Origin: Janibacter cremeus
GTDB lineage: Bacteria; Actinomycetota; Actinomycetes; Actinomycetales; Dermatophilaceae
Assembly: GCF_013409205.1 (NCBI RefSeq)
Contig: NZ_JACCAE010000001.1
Location: 2,046,001 to 2,110,000, forward strand
Direction of reading: 5' to 3'
Length of the DNA: 64,000 nucleotides
The stretch's first letter is position 1. Every line of letters begins with the position of its first letter. The notes beneath the pieces are model-generated. The model had not been told where the DNA came from. It made no database searches and was given only the letters and a program-made list of their open reading frames with translations. This document shows positions 49,033-57,787 of the stretch, in pieces. Position numbers and translations under genes: made by a program.

Positions 49033-49656
49033 TCATCCGTCCGGCCCACGCTCACCCGGGTCGTATCCCCGCGCGATGAGGGCGTCCCCGAGTTCCTCGG
49101 CAACACGCGCCGACCGCACGACCACGGGCACGCCGAGAGCAGTGATCGACCACCCACGCCCACGTGCCCGACGGGCCTGCTGGGCGGTGTCCACCGTCGC
49201 CAGGAGCAGCGGCACGCTGCGCACGGCCAGGGCGATCGTCAGTCCGATGACATCGGGCTGGACCCCGAGGGGGCGCAGTGGGCGCAGTCCGCGCTGGAGT
49301 GTGCGCAGCATCTCGCTGACGCGTGTGGTCAGCGAGACCGTCCACGCGAGCAGCACGAGGGAGAGCAGCCGGCCGACCGTCACGGTCGCCGGGCCGGGGC
49401 CCTGCTGCCACCACATGATCCCGGCGAGCACGACGGCAGCGATCCCGACGAAGCGCAGCGGCTTGGCCAGCGTGCGCAGGCGTACCCCGGTCGACAGCAG
49501 CGCGAGCAGCGACGCCGCGAGCAGAGCGAGCGCGATCCGGGGGGAGGAGATCAGCAGCGCAGCGATGGTGATGACGACCAACGCCAGGACCTTGGCGCCG
49601 GCGGGCAACCGGTGCACCCACGAGTCACCGGCCCGGTAGACCCCGACGAGGTTCAC
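49033..49656 (-). CDS. bioN: Biotin ECF transporter transmembrane subunit BioN (EcfT)
   Basis: Membrane protein of 207 residues, CbiQ/EcfT family, with about five helices. The coupling motif pairs that contact the ATPase are visible as RGLRPLRPLGV and ARRARGRGWSI. GTG 49656 overlaps the bioM stop by four bases. Last gene of bioY-bioM-bioN, which lies behind purB. Confidence 0.88.
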   Translation of the reverse strand: MNLVGVYRAGDSWVHRLPAGAKVLALVVITIAALLISSPRIALALLAASLLALLSTGVRLRTLAKPLRFVGIAAVVLAGIMWWQQGPGPATVTVGRLLSLVLLAWTVSLTTRVSEMLRTLQRGLRPLRPLGVQPDVIGLTIALAVRSVPLLLATVDTAQQARRARGRGWSITALGVPVVVRSARVAEELGDALIARGYDPGERGPDG

Positions 49657-50324
49657 GCCATCATCCGCTCGTAGTGGTCGATCACCTCGGCCGGCGCACC
49701 GTCGGCGGCGATCACCCCGTCGGCGATGAGCAGCACCCGGTCGAAGTCCTCGAGCAGCTCCAGGTGGTGCGTGACGAGCACGAGCTGCTGGCGCAGCGCG
49801 GTGAAGCGCTCCCGGGCCGCACGCTGGTTGCGCAGGTCGAGAAGGGTCGTCGGCTCGTCGGCGACGACGATCTCGGGGTCGACGAGCAGCACCGCAGCCA
49901 GGGCCAACTGCTGCTGCTGGCCCGAGGAGAGCAGGTGGCAGGGGTGGTCGGCGTGGTCGGCCAGACCGGAGTCGACCAGGGCCGCCTCGACCTTCGCCTC
50001 GCGCCGCGCCCGCGGCAGGCCACGCACCGAGAACTCCAGGTCCTCACGCACCGTCGGCATGACGATCTGCGAAGTCGCGTCGGGGAAGAGGAATCCCACG
50101 GCACGACGGGCCCCCTTCGGGTCCTGCGCGACGTCGCGGCCCGACAGGAGCACCCGGCCACGGGTCGGCCGCACGAGCGCGTTGATCGTGCGCGCCAGAC
50201 TCGACTTGCCGGAGCCGTTGGCGCCGATGATGCCGACGCGTCGCTGCGTGAGCTCGGCGTCGACACCGCGCAGGACCGTGCGGTCCCCGAGATCGAGGTG
50301 AACCTCCTCGAATCGGATGCTCAT
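49653..50324 (-). CDS. bioM: Biotin ECF transporter ATPase BioM
   Basis: ABC-type ATPase of 223 residues. Walker A GIIGANGSGKSSLART near residue 32, signature-region LLSSGQQQQLALA near residue 130 (LSSGQ form typical of EcfA), Walker B IVVADEPTTLLD near residue 152 and VLVTHHLELL. Starts 18 bases after bioY. Works with BioN to energise uptake by BioY. Confidence 0.9.
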   Translation of the reverse strand: MSIRFEEVHLDLGDRTVLRGVDAELTQRRVGIIGANGSGKSSLARTINALVRPTRGRVLLSGRDVAQDPKGARRAVGFLFPDATSQIVMPTVREDLEFSVRGLPRARREAKVEAALVDSGLADHADHPCHLLSSGQQQQLALAAVLLVDPEIVVADEPTTLLDLRNQRAARERFTALRQQLVLVTHHLELLEDFDRVLLIADGVIAADGAPAEVIDHYERMMA

Positions 50325-50342
50325 CGGTGCCGACCAACCGAC

Positions 50343-50915
50343 TCAGCGGCGGCGCAGGCCGGGCAGCGCGCGCATGGCGCCCGCGGCGACGATCGCCGCG
50401 AGGACGAGCTTGACCACGTCGCCGACGAGGAAGGGCAGTACCGCCGCGCCCAGCGCCGCGCCGAGACCCATTCCGGTGACGGCCATCAGCCACGCGGTGC
50501 CGATGACGTAGAGGACCGGCATCCCGGCGATGCCGGCGAGGACCAGCCGCAGCACGGAGACGTCCTTGCGCACAGCCCACGTGGCCAGACCGCCGACGAC
50601 GAGCGCCTGCGGGACGAAGCCGATGAGGAAGCCACCGGTCGGGCCGGCGAAGACCCCGAGCCCACCGACGTACCCCGCCGCGACGGGCAGGCCGATCGCG
50701 ATGAGCGCCAAGTAGGTCAGCACCGTCAGCGCCCCGCGACGGGCACCCAGGACCATCGCGGCCAGCGCGACGGCGAAGGTCTGCAGCGTGATCGGCACCG
50801 GGCCGATGTCGAGCGCCGGGAAGAGGGTGAGGGCGACGATCAACGCCGCGAAGACGGCGACATAGGCGATCTCCCTGACGGCGGAGTCGCTGCCTGTCTG
50901 CGGTGATGCGCTCAC
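50343..50915 (-). CDS. bioY: Biotin transporter substrate-binding subunit BioY
   Basis: S-component of 190 residues with six helices. Family motifs: FPALDIGPVPITLQTFAVAL near residue 32, GARRGALTVLTYLALIAIGLP near residue 56 (20-residue core of the family), and GPTGGFLIGF near residue 91 that contacts biotin. GTG 50915 overlaps the purB stop by four bases (GTGA), so the transporter is translated together with a purine enzyme. Complete bioYMN implies biotin uptake. Confidence 0.92.
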   Translation of the reverse strand: MSASPQTGSDSAVREIAYVAVFAALIVALTLFPALDIGPVPITLQTFAVALAAMVLGARRGALTVLTYLALIAIGLPVAAGYVGGLGVFAGPTGGFLIGFVPQALVVGGLATWAVRKDVSVLRLVLAGIAGMPVLYVIGTAWLMAVTGMGLGAALGAAVLPFLVGDVVKLVLAAIVAAGAMRALPGLRRR

Positions 50916-52333
50916 TGGCCGTCCTGTCGGAGTGCGTCGACGAGGCTCGGGGCCAGACCGATGTAGGTCTGCGGGGTCATCGCGGCCACGCGCTCCTCGA
51001 CATCGGCCGGCAGACCGAGGCCGCGCACGAACTCCACCAGGTCGCTCTGGCCGATGCGACGCCCGCGAGTGAGTTCCTTCAGCCGCTCGTAGGGCTCGTC
51101 CATCCCCTCGACACCGCCGGCACCCAGGGCACGCATCACCGACTGGATGGGCTCGCCGAGCACCTCCCAGTTGGCGTCGAGATCGGCTGCCATCGCCTCT
51201 GGCACGGCGTCGAGCCCGGCCAGGCCCCGGCCGGCGTTGTCGATGGCGAGCAGCGAGTGACCGAGGGCGGTGCCGATGTTGCGCTGCATCGAGCTGTCGG
51301 TGAGGTCGCGCTGCAGGCGGGACTGCACGAGCGTCGTCGCGAGCACGTCGAGCAGGGCGTTGCTCACCTCGAGGTTGGCCTCGGCGTTCTCGAATCGGAT
51401 CGGGTTGACCTTGTGCGGCATCGTGCTCGAGCCGACCGTCCCCTGTCCGCGCACTTGGGCGAAGTAGCCCATCGAGATGTAGCTCCACATGTCGGTGCAG
51501 AGGTTGTGCAGCACGCGGTTGAAGCGGGCGATGTCGGCGTAGACCTCGGCCTGCCAGTCGTGGGACTCGATCTGCGTGGTGAGGGGATTCCACGTCAGGC
51601 CCAGGTGCTCGACGAAGGTGCGCGAGATCTGCGGCCAGTCCGCCTCGGGCACTGCTGCGAGGTGGGCACCGTAGGTGCCGGTCGCACCGTTGAGCTTGCC
51701 GAGGTACTCGTCGGCGGCGATGCGCCGCACCTGGCGGAGCAGACGGTGGGCGAGTACTGCCAGCTCCTTGCCCATGGTCGTCGGCGTCGCGGGCTGGCCG
51801 TGGGTGTGGGCGAGGAGCGGAACGTCCCGCAGATCCTCGGCCATGGCGGCCACGCTCTTGGCGAGCTCGTCGGCGCGCGGGAGCCAGACCTGCTCGACCG
51901 CGCCCTGGACCATGAGCGCGTAGGCGAGGTTGTTGATGTCCTCGCTGGTGCAGCAGAAGTGGATCAGCTCGGCCAGTCCGGCGTCCCGGGCATCCGGCGC
52001 GATCCGCGACAGGTGCTGCTTGAGGAAGTACTCGACGGCCTTGACGTCGTGCTGCGTGACCTTCTCCGTCGCGGCCATCTCGGCGATGTCCTCGGGACCA
52101 AAGTCCTCGACGACCTGACGCAGCTGCCGCTGCTCGTCCTCGGTGAGGGCGCGCACACCCGGCACGACCCGGTGGGTCGTCAGGTGGATCAGCCACTCGA
52201 CCTCGACGTGCACGCGCATGCGGTTCAGTGCGGGCTCGCTCAGGTGGTCGATGAGTGGGGCGATGGCCGGCCGGTATCGGCCGTCGAGCGCGCCGAGGGC
52301 GATCTGGGGAGTGGCGTCAGCGAGGCTCTGCAT
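50912..52333 (-). CDS. purB: Adenylosuccinate lyase
   Basis: Homotetrameric enzyme of 473 residues cleaving SAICAR and adenylosuccinate in purine synthesis. It is of the E. coli-like type: LGALDGRYRPAIAPL near residue 14, HFCCTSEDINNLAYAL (catalytic region) near residue 127, AHTHGQPATPTTMGKE (His general acid) near residue 172 and the signature GSSTMPHKVNPIRFENAEAN near residue 304. ATG 52333 lies six bases after GAAGAT. It heads an operon with bioYMN. Confidence 0.93.
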   Translation of the reverse strand: MQSLADATPQIALGALDGRYRPAIAPLIDHLSEPALNRMRVHVEVEWLIHLTTHRVVPGVRALTEDEQRQLRQVVEDFGPEDIAEMAATEKVTQHDVKAVEYFLKQHLSRIAPDARDAGLAELIHFCCTSEDINNLAYALMVQGAVEQVWLPRADELAKSVAAMAEDLRDVPLLAHTHGQPATPTTMGKELAVLAHRLLRQVRRIAADEYLGKLNGATGTYGAHLAAVPEADWPQISRTFVEHLGLTWNPLTTQIESHDWQAEVYADIARFNRVLHNLCTDMWSYISMGYFAQVRGQGTVGSSTMPHKVNPIRFENAEANLEVSNALLDVLATTLVQSRLQRDLTDSSMQRNIGTALGHSLLAIDNAGRGLAGLDAVPEAMAADLDANWEVLGEPIQSVMRALGAGGVEGMDEPYERLKELTRGRRIGQSDLVEFVRGLGLPADVEERVAAMTPQTYIGLAPSLVDALRQDGQ

Positions 52334-52339
52334 GCGCAC

Positions 52340-52345
52340 ATCTTC
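52340..52345 (-). promoter_or_regulatory. Candidate -10 box, leaderless promoter of purB-bioYMN
   Basis: GAAGAT on the minus strand six bases before ATG 52333. No biotin repressor palindrome or riboswitch-like structure is seen upstream. Confidence 0.4.
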
Positions 52346-52351
52346 CCATCA

Positions 52352-52396
52352 GGCGAAGGGGGGTCCCCGCCCCGGTCTTGCGCGGCTCCCTTCGCC
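52352..52396 (-). terminator. Hairpin downstream of the lipoprotein gene
   Basis: GGCGAAGGG (52352-52360) pairs with CCCTTCGCC (52388-52396) across a GC-rich 27-base loop that can fold further. The stem is built from an inverted pair of the recurring CGAAGGGG motif. It ends the transcript at 52402 and lies next to the purB promoter. Confidence 0.6.
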
Positions 52397-52401
52397 GCTG
52401 G

Positions 52402-53064
52402 TCAGCTCGACGTCGAGGAGGTCTCCGGCTCGACCGGCGGGCTCGGTAGCGGCGGCTGGTCGGCATAGGCCTTGACGACCGTCGCGGTCATGTCCTCCAG
52501 CTCCGGCATGGTCCGCGGCCGGTCGAGGGTCGCCGTCGCCTCCGCGTAGAGGGTGCGTCCGTTGTCGAAAGTGACGTAGAGCCGTGTCTTGCGAGTCGGG
52601 TCGACGTCGGACTCGCTGCGCACGGCAGTCAGGCCCTCCTCGATCTCGACCGCCCGGCTGTTCTTGCTGACCTCGCGCACCTCGCCCTGGTCGCCGGAGT
52701 CGGAGCGCACGTCGAGATAGCGCCACGCGATGATCAGGGCGCCCTTGGCGTCGGAGCTGACGACGCGGCAGCCGTCCTCGGTCGCCTCCACGTGCGAGGG
52801 CTGGCCGTCCCCCGTCCACTGGTCGACGACCCGCTGCGTGACCAGTTTGCAGTTGATCGCGTAGGGGTCCGGCGTCGGCGACTCGGTCGGGGAGGTCGAC
52901 GTCTCGGAGGGGGAGGTCGAGCTGCTCGTGGACGCCGAGGACGAGCTGGCCCCGGAAGTCGACGAGGGGTCGCCGTTGGCGCCGCCGCCGCACGCAGCGA
53001 CCGTCATGGCCGTCGCCGCGAGCAGCGCGCTGGCGAGCGCGGCGGTGCGACGGGGGCGAGGCAT
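52402..53064 (-). CDS. Putative lipoprotein of unknown function
   Basis: Protein of 220 residues. Signal peptide with lipobox TVAAC (Cys about residue 25), a Ser/Thr/Pro-rich linker to about residue 65, then a compact domain with YAINCKLVTQRVVDQWTGDG and a second Cys in TEDGCRVV that may form a disulfide. No family recognised; the layout suits small secreted ligand-binding or DUF3558-like lipoproteins. The tail is again Ser/Thr-rich. ATG 53064 is chosen because TACCCT lies six bases before it and the signal peptide starts there. Confidence 0.7.
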   Translation of the reverse strand: MPRPRRTAALASALLAATAMTVAACGGGANGDPSSTSGASSSSASTSSSTSPSETSTSPTESPTPDPYAINCKLVTQRVVDQWTGDGQPSHVEATEDGCRVVSSDAKGALIIAWRYLDVRSDSGDQGEVREVSKNSRAVEIEEGLTAVRSESDVDPTRKTRLYVTFDNGRTLYAEATATLDRPRTMPELEDMTATVVKAYADQPPLPSPPVEPETSSTSS

Positions 53065-53070
53065 GCGGGG

Positions 53071-53076
53071 AGGGTA
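53071..53076 (-). promoter_or_regulatory. -10 box, leaderless promoter of the lipoprotein gene
   Basis: TACCCT on the minus strand six bases before ATG 53064. Confidence 0.5.
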
Positions 53077-53140
53077 CCCGCCCTGTCTGACACGAAACTG
53101 GGAGGCCCCCTGCGCGCGAGGTGTACTCACCAGCGGTCCG

Positions 53141-53644
53141 TCAGTCGGCGGACGCGAGCTGCTTGCGGACGAAGTCGACGACGCCGTCGGCGGCCGCGGC
53201 AACCTCGGCGTAGGTGCGGTCGAAGGAGGAGTCGTCGCCGAACCAGGGGTCGTCGATGCTCAGAGCACCACCCTTGGGCCCGGAGGGGTCGAAGGAGCGC
53301 AGCATGCGGATCTTGTCCTGGGCCTCGGGGACCGCGGCGAGGCGGCGCAGCACCGCGTAGTGCTCGTGGTCGGCGACCAGGACGAGGTCGTCGTCGGCGA
53401 AGGAGCGCCGATCGAAGACGCGAGCGCGGTGACCCGAGTAGTCGCCGGTGTGGCCGTGGCGTTGCAGTGCGCTGATCGTGCGTGGGTCGGCCGGGTTGCC
53501 CTCCTCCCACGTGGTCGTCCCGGCGGAGTTGATGACGACCTGGTCGGCGAGCCCGGCCTCGTCGATTCGCTCCCGCAGGACGAACTCAGCCATCGGCGAC
53601 CGGCAGATGTTGCCGGTGCAGACGACTGTGATCCGAAAAGTCAT
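53141..53644 (-). CDS. Low-molecular-weight protein tyrosine phosphatase
   Basis: Phosphatase of 167 residues. P-loop VVCTGNICRSP with nucleophile Cys9 and Arg15, and the late acid loop IDDPWFGDDSSFDRTY (Asp about residue 132, Tyr-containing as in PtpA/Wzb). Might act on protein tyrosines or on arginine phosphates. ATG 53644 overlaps the stop of the BioD-like gene (ATGA); the three genes panE, BioD-like and this one form a fully overlapping operon. Confidence 0.9.
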   Translation of the reverse strand: MTFRITVVCTGNICRSPMAEFVLRERIDEAGLADQVVINSAGTTTWEEGNPADPRTISALQRHGHTGDYSGHRARVFDRRSFADDDLVLVADHEHYAVLRRLAAVPEAQDKIRMLRSFDPSGPKGGALSIDDPWFGDDSSFDRTYAEVAAAADGVVDFVRKQLASAD

Positions 53645-54261
53645 GCCTGCATCGTCGCCCACGACACCGGAGAGAACCACTCGGGGGTCCGCGATGTGAA
53701 CTCCTGCGGCGCAAGGGAGCCGGCCCCGTGGGGCAGGACACCGAGCAGTGGCGCCCTCGCCGCGAGCGGCAACTCCTCGAGATCGGCGAGCTCCGCCGGG
53801 CCGAACTCGTGCGGCCAGTCGGCGACGATCACACCGAGCAGGGGGAGGGAGCGTGTCGCCAGTGCCTCGGCGGTCAGCGCGAGCGAGTTCACGGCGCCGG
53901 GGCCGGTGGAGGCGACGACCACGACACCAGTGGAGACGCCCATGTAGCGCAGGGCAGTGCCCACGTCCGCGAGCGTCCCGCCCCGCTTGTCGAGGCGTAC
54001 GAGCAGGCCGCCGGCACCCTCGACGAGGACGAGTCCGGTATCGAGTCCGGCCACGCGCTTGGCGTGCGTGACGACAGGAGCATCGGCCGGGGCGTGGTCT
54101 GGCCGGACCGGCGTGACCAGCCCGACGTCGGAACCCCGAGCCGTCAGGGCCGCGGCGAGCGCGGCCGTGACGACGCTCGTGCCGACGTGAGTCCCGCTGC
54201 CGCTGACGAGTACGGCGCGGGGGAGGGACAGGTCCTCGAGGGTGGTGGGCATCGCGGTCAC
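53641..54261 (-). CDS. BioD-like protein lacking catalytic lysines
   Basis: Protein of 206 residues with the dethiobiotin synthetase fold: VLVEGAGGLLVRLDKRGGTL near residue 94 matches BioD's Mg/substrate loop, and VVVVASTGPGAVNSLALTAEAL the following strand. But the P-loop, normally GTGTGVGKT, is GSGTHVGTS (residues 21-29), losing the ATP-binding Lys. The substrate Lys in KPV is replaced in VTPVRPD, and about 50-60 residues after it are missing. It is therefore unlikely to make dethiobiotin. GTG 54261 overlaps the panE stop; ATG 54252 is possible. It is coupled to panE and a phosphatase. Confidence 0.7.
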   Translation of the reverse strand: MTAMPTTLEDLSLPRAVLVSGSGTHVGTSVVTAALAAALTARGSDVGLVTPVRPDHAPADAPVVTHAKRVAGLDTGLVLVEGAGGLLVRLDKRGGTLADVGTALRYMGVSTGVVVVASTGPGAVNSLALTAEALATRSLPLLGVIVADWPHEFGPAELADLEELPLAARAPLLGVLPHGAGSLAPQEFTSRTPEWFSPVSWATMQA

Positions 54262-55334
54262 AGGCCGACCGCGTCGCGCAGCTGCGCTCCGGTCCAACGA
54301 CGGCGGTCCGCGCCGGCCTCCTCGGCCTCGCGGACGAGGTCGACGATCCGAGAGGACACGGGGGTCGAGGTGCCGTGGGTCCGCCCGAGGGCGACGATCG
54401 CGCCCTGCATCTCGTCGATCTCTGTGGAGCGTCCGGCGGACAGGTCGTCGGCCATCGACGAGCGGGCCTGCGGCGAGACCTTCAGGGAGGCGCGGGAGAG
54501 GGTGGTGAAGACCGGGTTGGGGGAGCGCAGCAGCGAGGGCACCAGCGCGGGCGGCAGGGGCGTCATCCGTGCCGGGCTCACGCCGAGGCGCCGAGCGAGC
54601 ACGAGCGCCTCGTCCTGGCAGGCCGCCAGGACGGTGCGGCAGTCGCGGTCGCGCAGCTGGATGGCCAGGGGCTGGCCGGTGAGGGCGTTGACGGCGTTGT
54701 TGAGATTGAGCAGGAGCTTGCCGAAGAGGACGGCGCGCATGTCCGGCTCGACCCCGATCTGCAGGCCCGCGCCGTGAGCCGCCCGGATGAACGGGTCGAT
54801 GCGCGGGTGGTCCTTGACCTTCATCCGCCCGCTCACCGTCTGCGCCCAGTGGGTATCACCGGTACGCACGACGTTGAAGGGGACCATCCCCGACAGCGCG
54901 AGTGGCCGCGACGCGCGGCTGGGGAAGGCCGACCCGAGCGCCTCGTCGATGATCGAGGCGGCGCGCAAGCCGTTCTGGAAGGAGACGACCACCGAGTCCG
55001 GGTCGAGATAGGGCGCGATCTGACGAGTCGCCCTGGCGGTGCCGTTGCTCTTGGTCGTCATCAACACGTAGTCGGCGTCGACGACGGCGCTGGCCTCGGT
55101 CGCCAGGGTCAGGCTCGTGGGCGCAACGGTGCGGCGGTGGCCATCCAGGTCGCTGACCGTCAGCCCCTGAGCCTCGATGGCGTCGATGATCGGGGCGCGT
55201 CCGATGAGGGTGACCTCGGCGTTGGAGGCGAGCCAGCCCCCAAGATGGCACCCGATGCTCCCGGCGCCCATGATCGCCACTTGCGTGCGACGCACCGCCT
55301 CACCCCCTCTGGCCGTGGCAGCCCCTGTGGTCAT
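54258..55334 (-). CDS. panE: 2-Dehydropantoate 2-reductase (ketopantoate reductase)
   Basis: NADPH-dependent enzyme of 358 residues for pantothenate (CoA) synthesis. Rossmann motif VAIMGAGSIGCHLGGWLASN near residue 19, TTKSNGT and VVSFQNGL (Lys/Asn substrate region), then the C-terminal helical domain with GKLLLNLNNAVNALTGQPL and SSMADDLSAGRSTEID. ATG 55334 has TACGAT eight bases upstream; an internal GTG at codon 14 is possible. First gene of a three-gene overlapping operon. Other family members reduce different 2-oxo acids. Confidence 0.85.
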   Translation of the reverse strand: MTTGAATARGGEAVRRTQVAIMGAGSIGCHLGGWLASNAEVTLIGRAPIIDAIEAQGLTVSDLDGHRRTVAPTSLTLATEASAVVDADYVLMTTKSNGTARATRQIAPYLDPDSVVVSFQNGLRAASIIDEALGSAFPSRASRPLALSGMVPFNVVRTGDTHWAQTVSGRMKVKDHPRIDPFIRAAHGAGLQIGVEPDMRAVLFGKLLLNLNNAVNALTGQPLAIQLRDRDCRTVLAACQDEALVLARRLGVSPARMTPLPPALVPSLLRSPNPVFTTLSRASLKVSPQARSSMADDLSAGRSTEIDEMQGAIVALGRTHGTSTPVSSRIVDLVREAEEAGADRRRWTGAQLRDAVGL

Positions 55335-55371
55335 TCGCCCCGATCGTATCCACGTCGGCGCCGACAGTGGG

Positions 55372-55421
55372 CCTCCCCTCGCCCCTCACCTGCGCATGTC
55401 GCGGCGGGGGGCGAAGGGAGG
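55372..55421 (-). terminator. Terminator after the MMPL transporter gene
   Basis: A 14-base stem with one mismatch (55372-55385 with 55408-55421) and a 22-base loop, directly after the MMPL stop codon on the minus strand. It also lies before panE. Confidence 0.65.
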
Positions 55422-55422
55422 T

Positions 55423-57720
55423 CTAGGCCGAGACCGTCTCTGCCGGTGCTCCCGCAGCGGTGTCCCGGGTCAGCGCCTCGCCCTCGACATCGACGTTGGG
55501 CAGCAGGCGGTCCAGCCATTTCGGCATGGCCCAGGCGTGGTCACCCAGCAGGTACATCAGTGCCGGGATGAGCACCATCCGCACGACGAAGGCATCGAGC
55601 AGCACGGCGGTCGCCAGCGCGAAGCCCATCGACTTGATGAGGTTGTCCGGTTGCAGCACGAAAGCGGCGAAGACCGAGATCATGATCGCCGCGGCCGCCG
55701 TGACGACCCGAGCCCCGTGGCGGAACCCGTCGACGACCGCCTCGCGGGCGTTCTCCCCGTGGACGTACGCCTCACGCATCCGGGTGACGAGGAAGACCTG
55801 GTAGTCCATCGCCAGTCCGAAGACGATCCCGATCATCAGGATCGGCAGGAAGCTGATCAGCGGGGCGCCGTCGACGAGCCCGAAGAGCCCCTCCTGGAAG
55901 ACCAGCACGGTCGCACCGAGCGTCGCCACCGTCGACAGGACGAAGCCCAGGGTCGCGGTGAGCGGCACGAGGACCGAGCGGAAGACGAGCATGAGCAGCA
56001 TGAAGGCCAGGCCCACGACGACCGCGAGGTAGGGGACCAGTGCGTCCTGGAGCTTCTCCGAGACGTCGGTCTGGATCGCGTTGAGGCCGGTGACGCCGAT
56101 CGTGGTGCCGGTCTCCTCCTCGAGCTCGGACGTGAGGTCGCGGACCTCGTGCAGCAGCTCCTCGGTCGCGGGGTCGGACGCCGACGTGGCCGGGGTGACG
56201 AGCACCTGACCGCCGTCGCCGGCCTTGTTGGTGCCCACGATCTGGGCGTTGGCCACGCCGTCGAGCGCGCCCAGCTGTTTCGTGACCTCGCCGAAGGCGG
56301 CACCGGCCGCACGCGGGTCCTGGACCTCGCGGGCGTCGACGACGACGGACATGCGGGCCTCCTGGCCCTCGCCGAAGTGCTCGGCGATGAGGTCGCCGGC
56401 CTCGCGCTGGGGGGTGCCCTGCGCGGCGGTCGAGTCGGTCGGCAGGGCGAGGTTGAGGTCCTTGGCCGGGATGGCCAGGGCGCCGAGGGCGAGGACGGTG
56501 ACGAGCACGGCCACGACCGGGCGGGCGCCGATGGCGCGGGCCCAGCGGGTGCCACCGTTCTCGGTGTGCGCCCCCTCGTCGACGATCCGGTTCTTGCGGA
56601 TCTGTCCGGCGAAGACGCGCCCGCCCAGCGCGCCGAGGATCGCCGGCAGCAGGGTGAGCGCCACGAGCACGGCGACGAGCACGGTGCCCGCGGCGGCCAG
56701 ACCCATGGCTGTCAGGAAGGGGATGTTGACGACCGACAGCGCGACGAGCGCGATGATCACGGTCAGCCCCGCGAAGACGACGGCCGAGCCGGCGCGGCCG
56801 ACGGCCAGGCCCATCGCGTGCTCGCGGTCGCTGGTGCCGCGCAGCTCCGTGCGGTAGCGCGAGAGGATGAAGAGGGCGTAGTCGATGCCGACGGCCAGGC
56901 CGAGCATCGTGGCCAGGATCGGGGTCGTCGTCGACAGGTCGAAGAAGGCGGTCGCCGCGGTGACGCCGAGCGCGCCCGTGCCGACGCCGACGAGTGCGGT
57001 GAGGATCGGCAGTCCGGCGGCGACGAGCGAGCCGAAGGTCAGCACGAGCACCAGCAGCGCGACGGCGATGCCGATGAGCTCGCTGGTCACGCCGATGTCG
57101 GGCATGCCCTGCATGCCGGATCCGGTTGCGGCGGCGTCGAGACCCGCGTCGCGGGCGTCCTCGACGGCGGCGTGGACGGCATCCTTGGTGGCCGGCTCGA
57201 CATCGGTGATCGAGTCACCCTCGAAGGTCCACTGGATCAGGCCGGCGCGACCGTCCTGCGACAACGGGGAGACCGCGGCGGCGTTGGCCTTCGCGACGTC
57301 CTTGGGGGTGCCGTTCTCCTGCGCCATCGACAGGTACTGCTGGGTCACGCCCTGGTCCGCGGCGACGGGGTTGACGAACTGCTCCGGGTCCCCGGTCTGC
57401 GGCACCTCGCGCAGCTCGGCCAGGAGGTTGTCAACGGCCTTGGCATTGGCCGGGTCGGAGAGCTGCTGGCCCTCGGGAGCGACCACGACGACGTTGCCCA
57501 TCGGGGTGTCGAGTGGGTCGCTCGCGTCGGGGAAGAGCTCCTGCTGCAGCTCCATCGCCTTCTCGGAGGGGATCCCCGGGATGGTGAAGGAGTCGGTCAT
57601 CGGCTGGGCGATCGTCGCTGCGGCGCCGCCGATGGCGACGAGGAGGACGAGCCAGCCGACGATGAAGGCCGACCAGCGCCGGTGCGCGAGCCTGCCGAGC
57701 CGGTAGAGGGCGTGGGCCAT
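55423..57720 (-). CDS. MMPL/RND-family membrane transporter
   Basis: Transporter of 765 residues, YdfJ-like, in two repeats each of one helix, an extracytoplasmic domain and five helices. First repeat: AVGIDYALFILSRYRTEL near residue 330, the proton-relay GxDY motif. Second repeat: IVFGLAMDYQVFLVTRMREA near residue 675, with G(L)xMDY equivalent. Close to HpnN/SiaD-like exporters of lipids or drugs in actinobacteria. ATG 57720 begins at the conserved MAHALYRLGRLAHRRW and has AAAGG upstream. It follows tetR on the same strand by 67 bases, so it is probably under that repressor. Confidence 0.9.
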   Translation of the reverse strand: MAHALYRLGRLAHRRWSAFIVGWLVLLVAIGGAAATIAQPMTDSFTIPGIPSEKAMELQQELFPDASDPLDTPMGNVVVVAPEGQQLSDPANAKAVDNLLAELREVPQTGDPEQFVNPVAADQGVTQQYLSMAQENGTPKDVAKANAAAVSPLSQDGRAGLIQWTFEGDSITDVEPATKDAVHAAVEDARDAGLDAAATGSGMQGMPDIGVTSELIGIAVALLVLVLTFGSLVAAGLPILTALVGVGTGALGVTAATAFFDLSTTTPILATMLGLAVGIDYALFILSRYRTELRGTSDREHAMGLAVGRAGSAVVFAGLTVIIALVALSVVNIPFLTAMGLAAAGTVLVAVLVALTLLPAILGALGGRVFAGQIRKNRIVDEGAHTENGGTRWARAIGARPVVAVLVTVLALGALAIPAKDLNLALPTDSTAAQGTPQREAGDLIAEHFGEGQEARMSVVVDAREVQDPRAAGAAFGEVTKQLGALDGVANAQIVGTNKAGDGGQVLVTPATSASDPATEELLHEVRDLTSELEEETGTTIGVTGLNAIQTDVSEKLQDALVPYLAVVVGLAFMLLMLVFRSVLVPLTATLGFVLSTVATLGATVLVFQEGLFGLVDGAPLISFLPILMIGIVFGLAMDYQVFLVTRMREAYVHGENAREAVVDGFRHGARVVTAAAAIMISVFAAFVLQPDNLIKSMGFALATAVLLDAFVVRMVLIPALMYLLGDHAWAMPKWLDRLLPNVDVEGEALTRDTAAGAPAETVSA

Positions 57721-57787
57721 GGGGTGCCTTTCGGGCGAGGTGGGTGTGCGACCACGTCGTCGGGGCCGGGTATCGGGCGAAGGGGGG

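Noticed and set aside
50916..52450. A biotin-responsive riboswitch or BirA/BioR operator for bioYMN
   Set aside because: bioY begins within the purB stop codon and no palindrome or conserved RNA fold was seen near the purB start.
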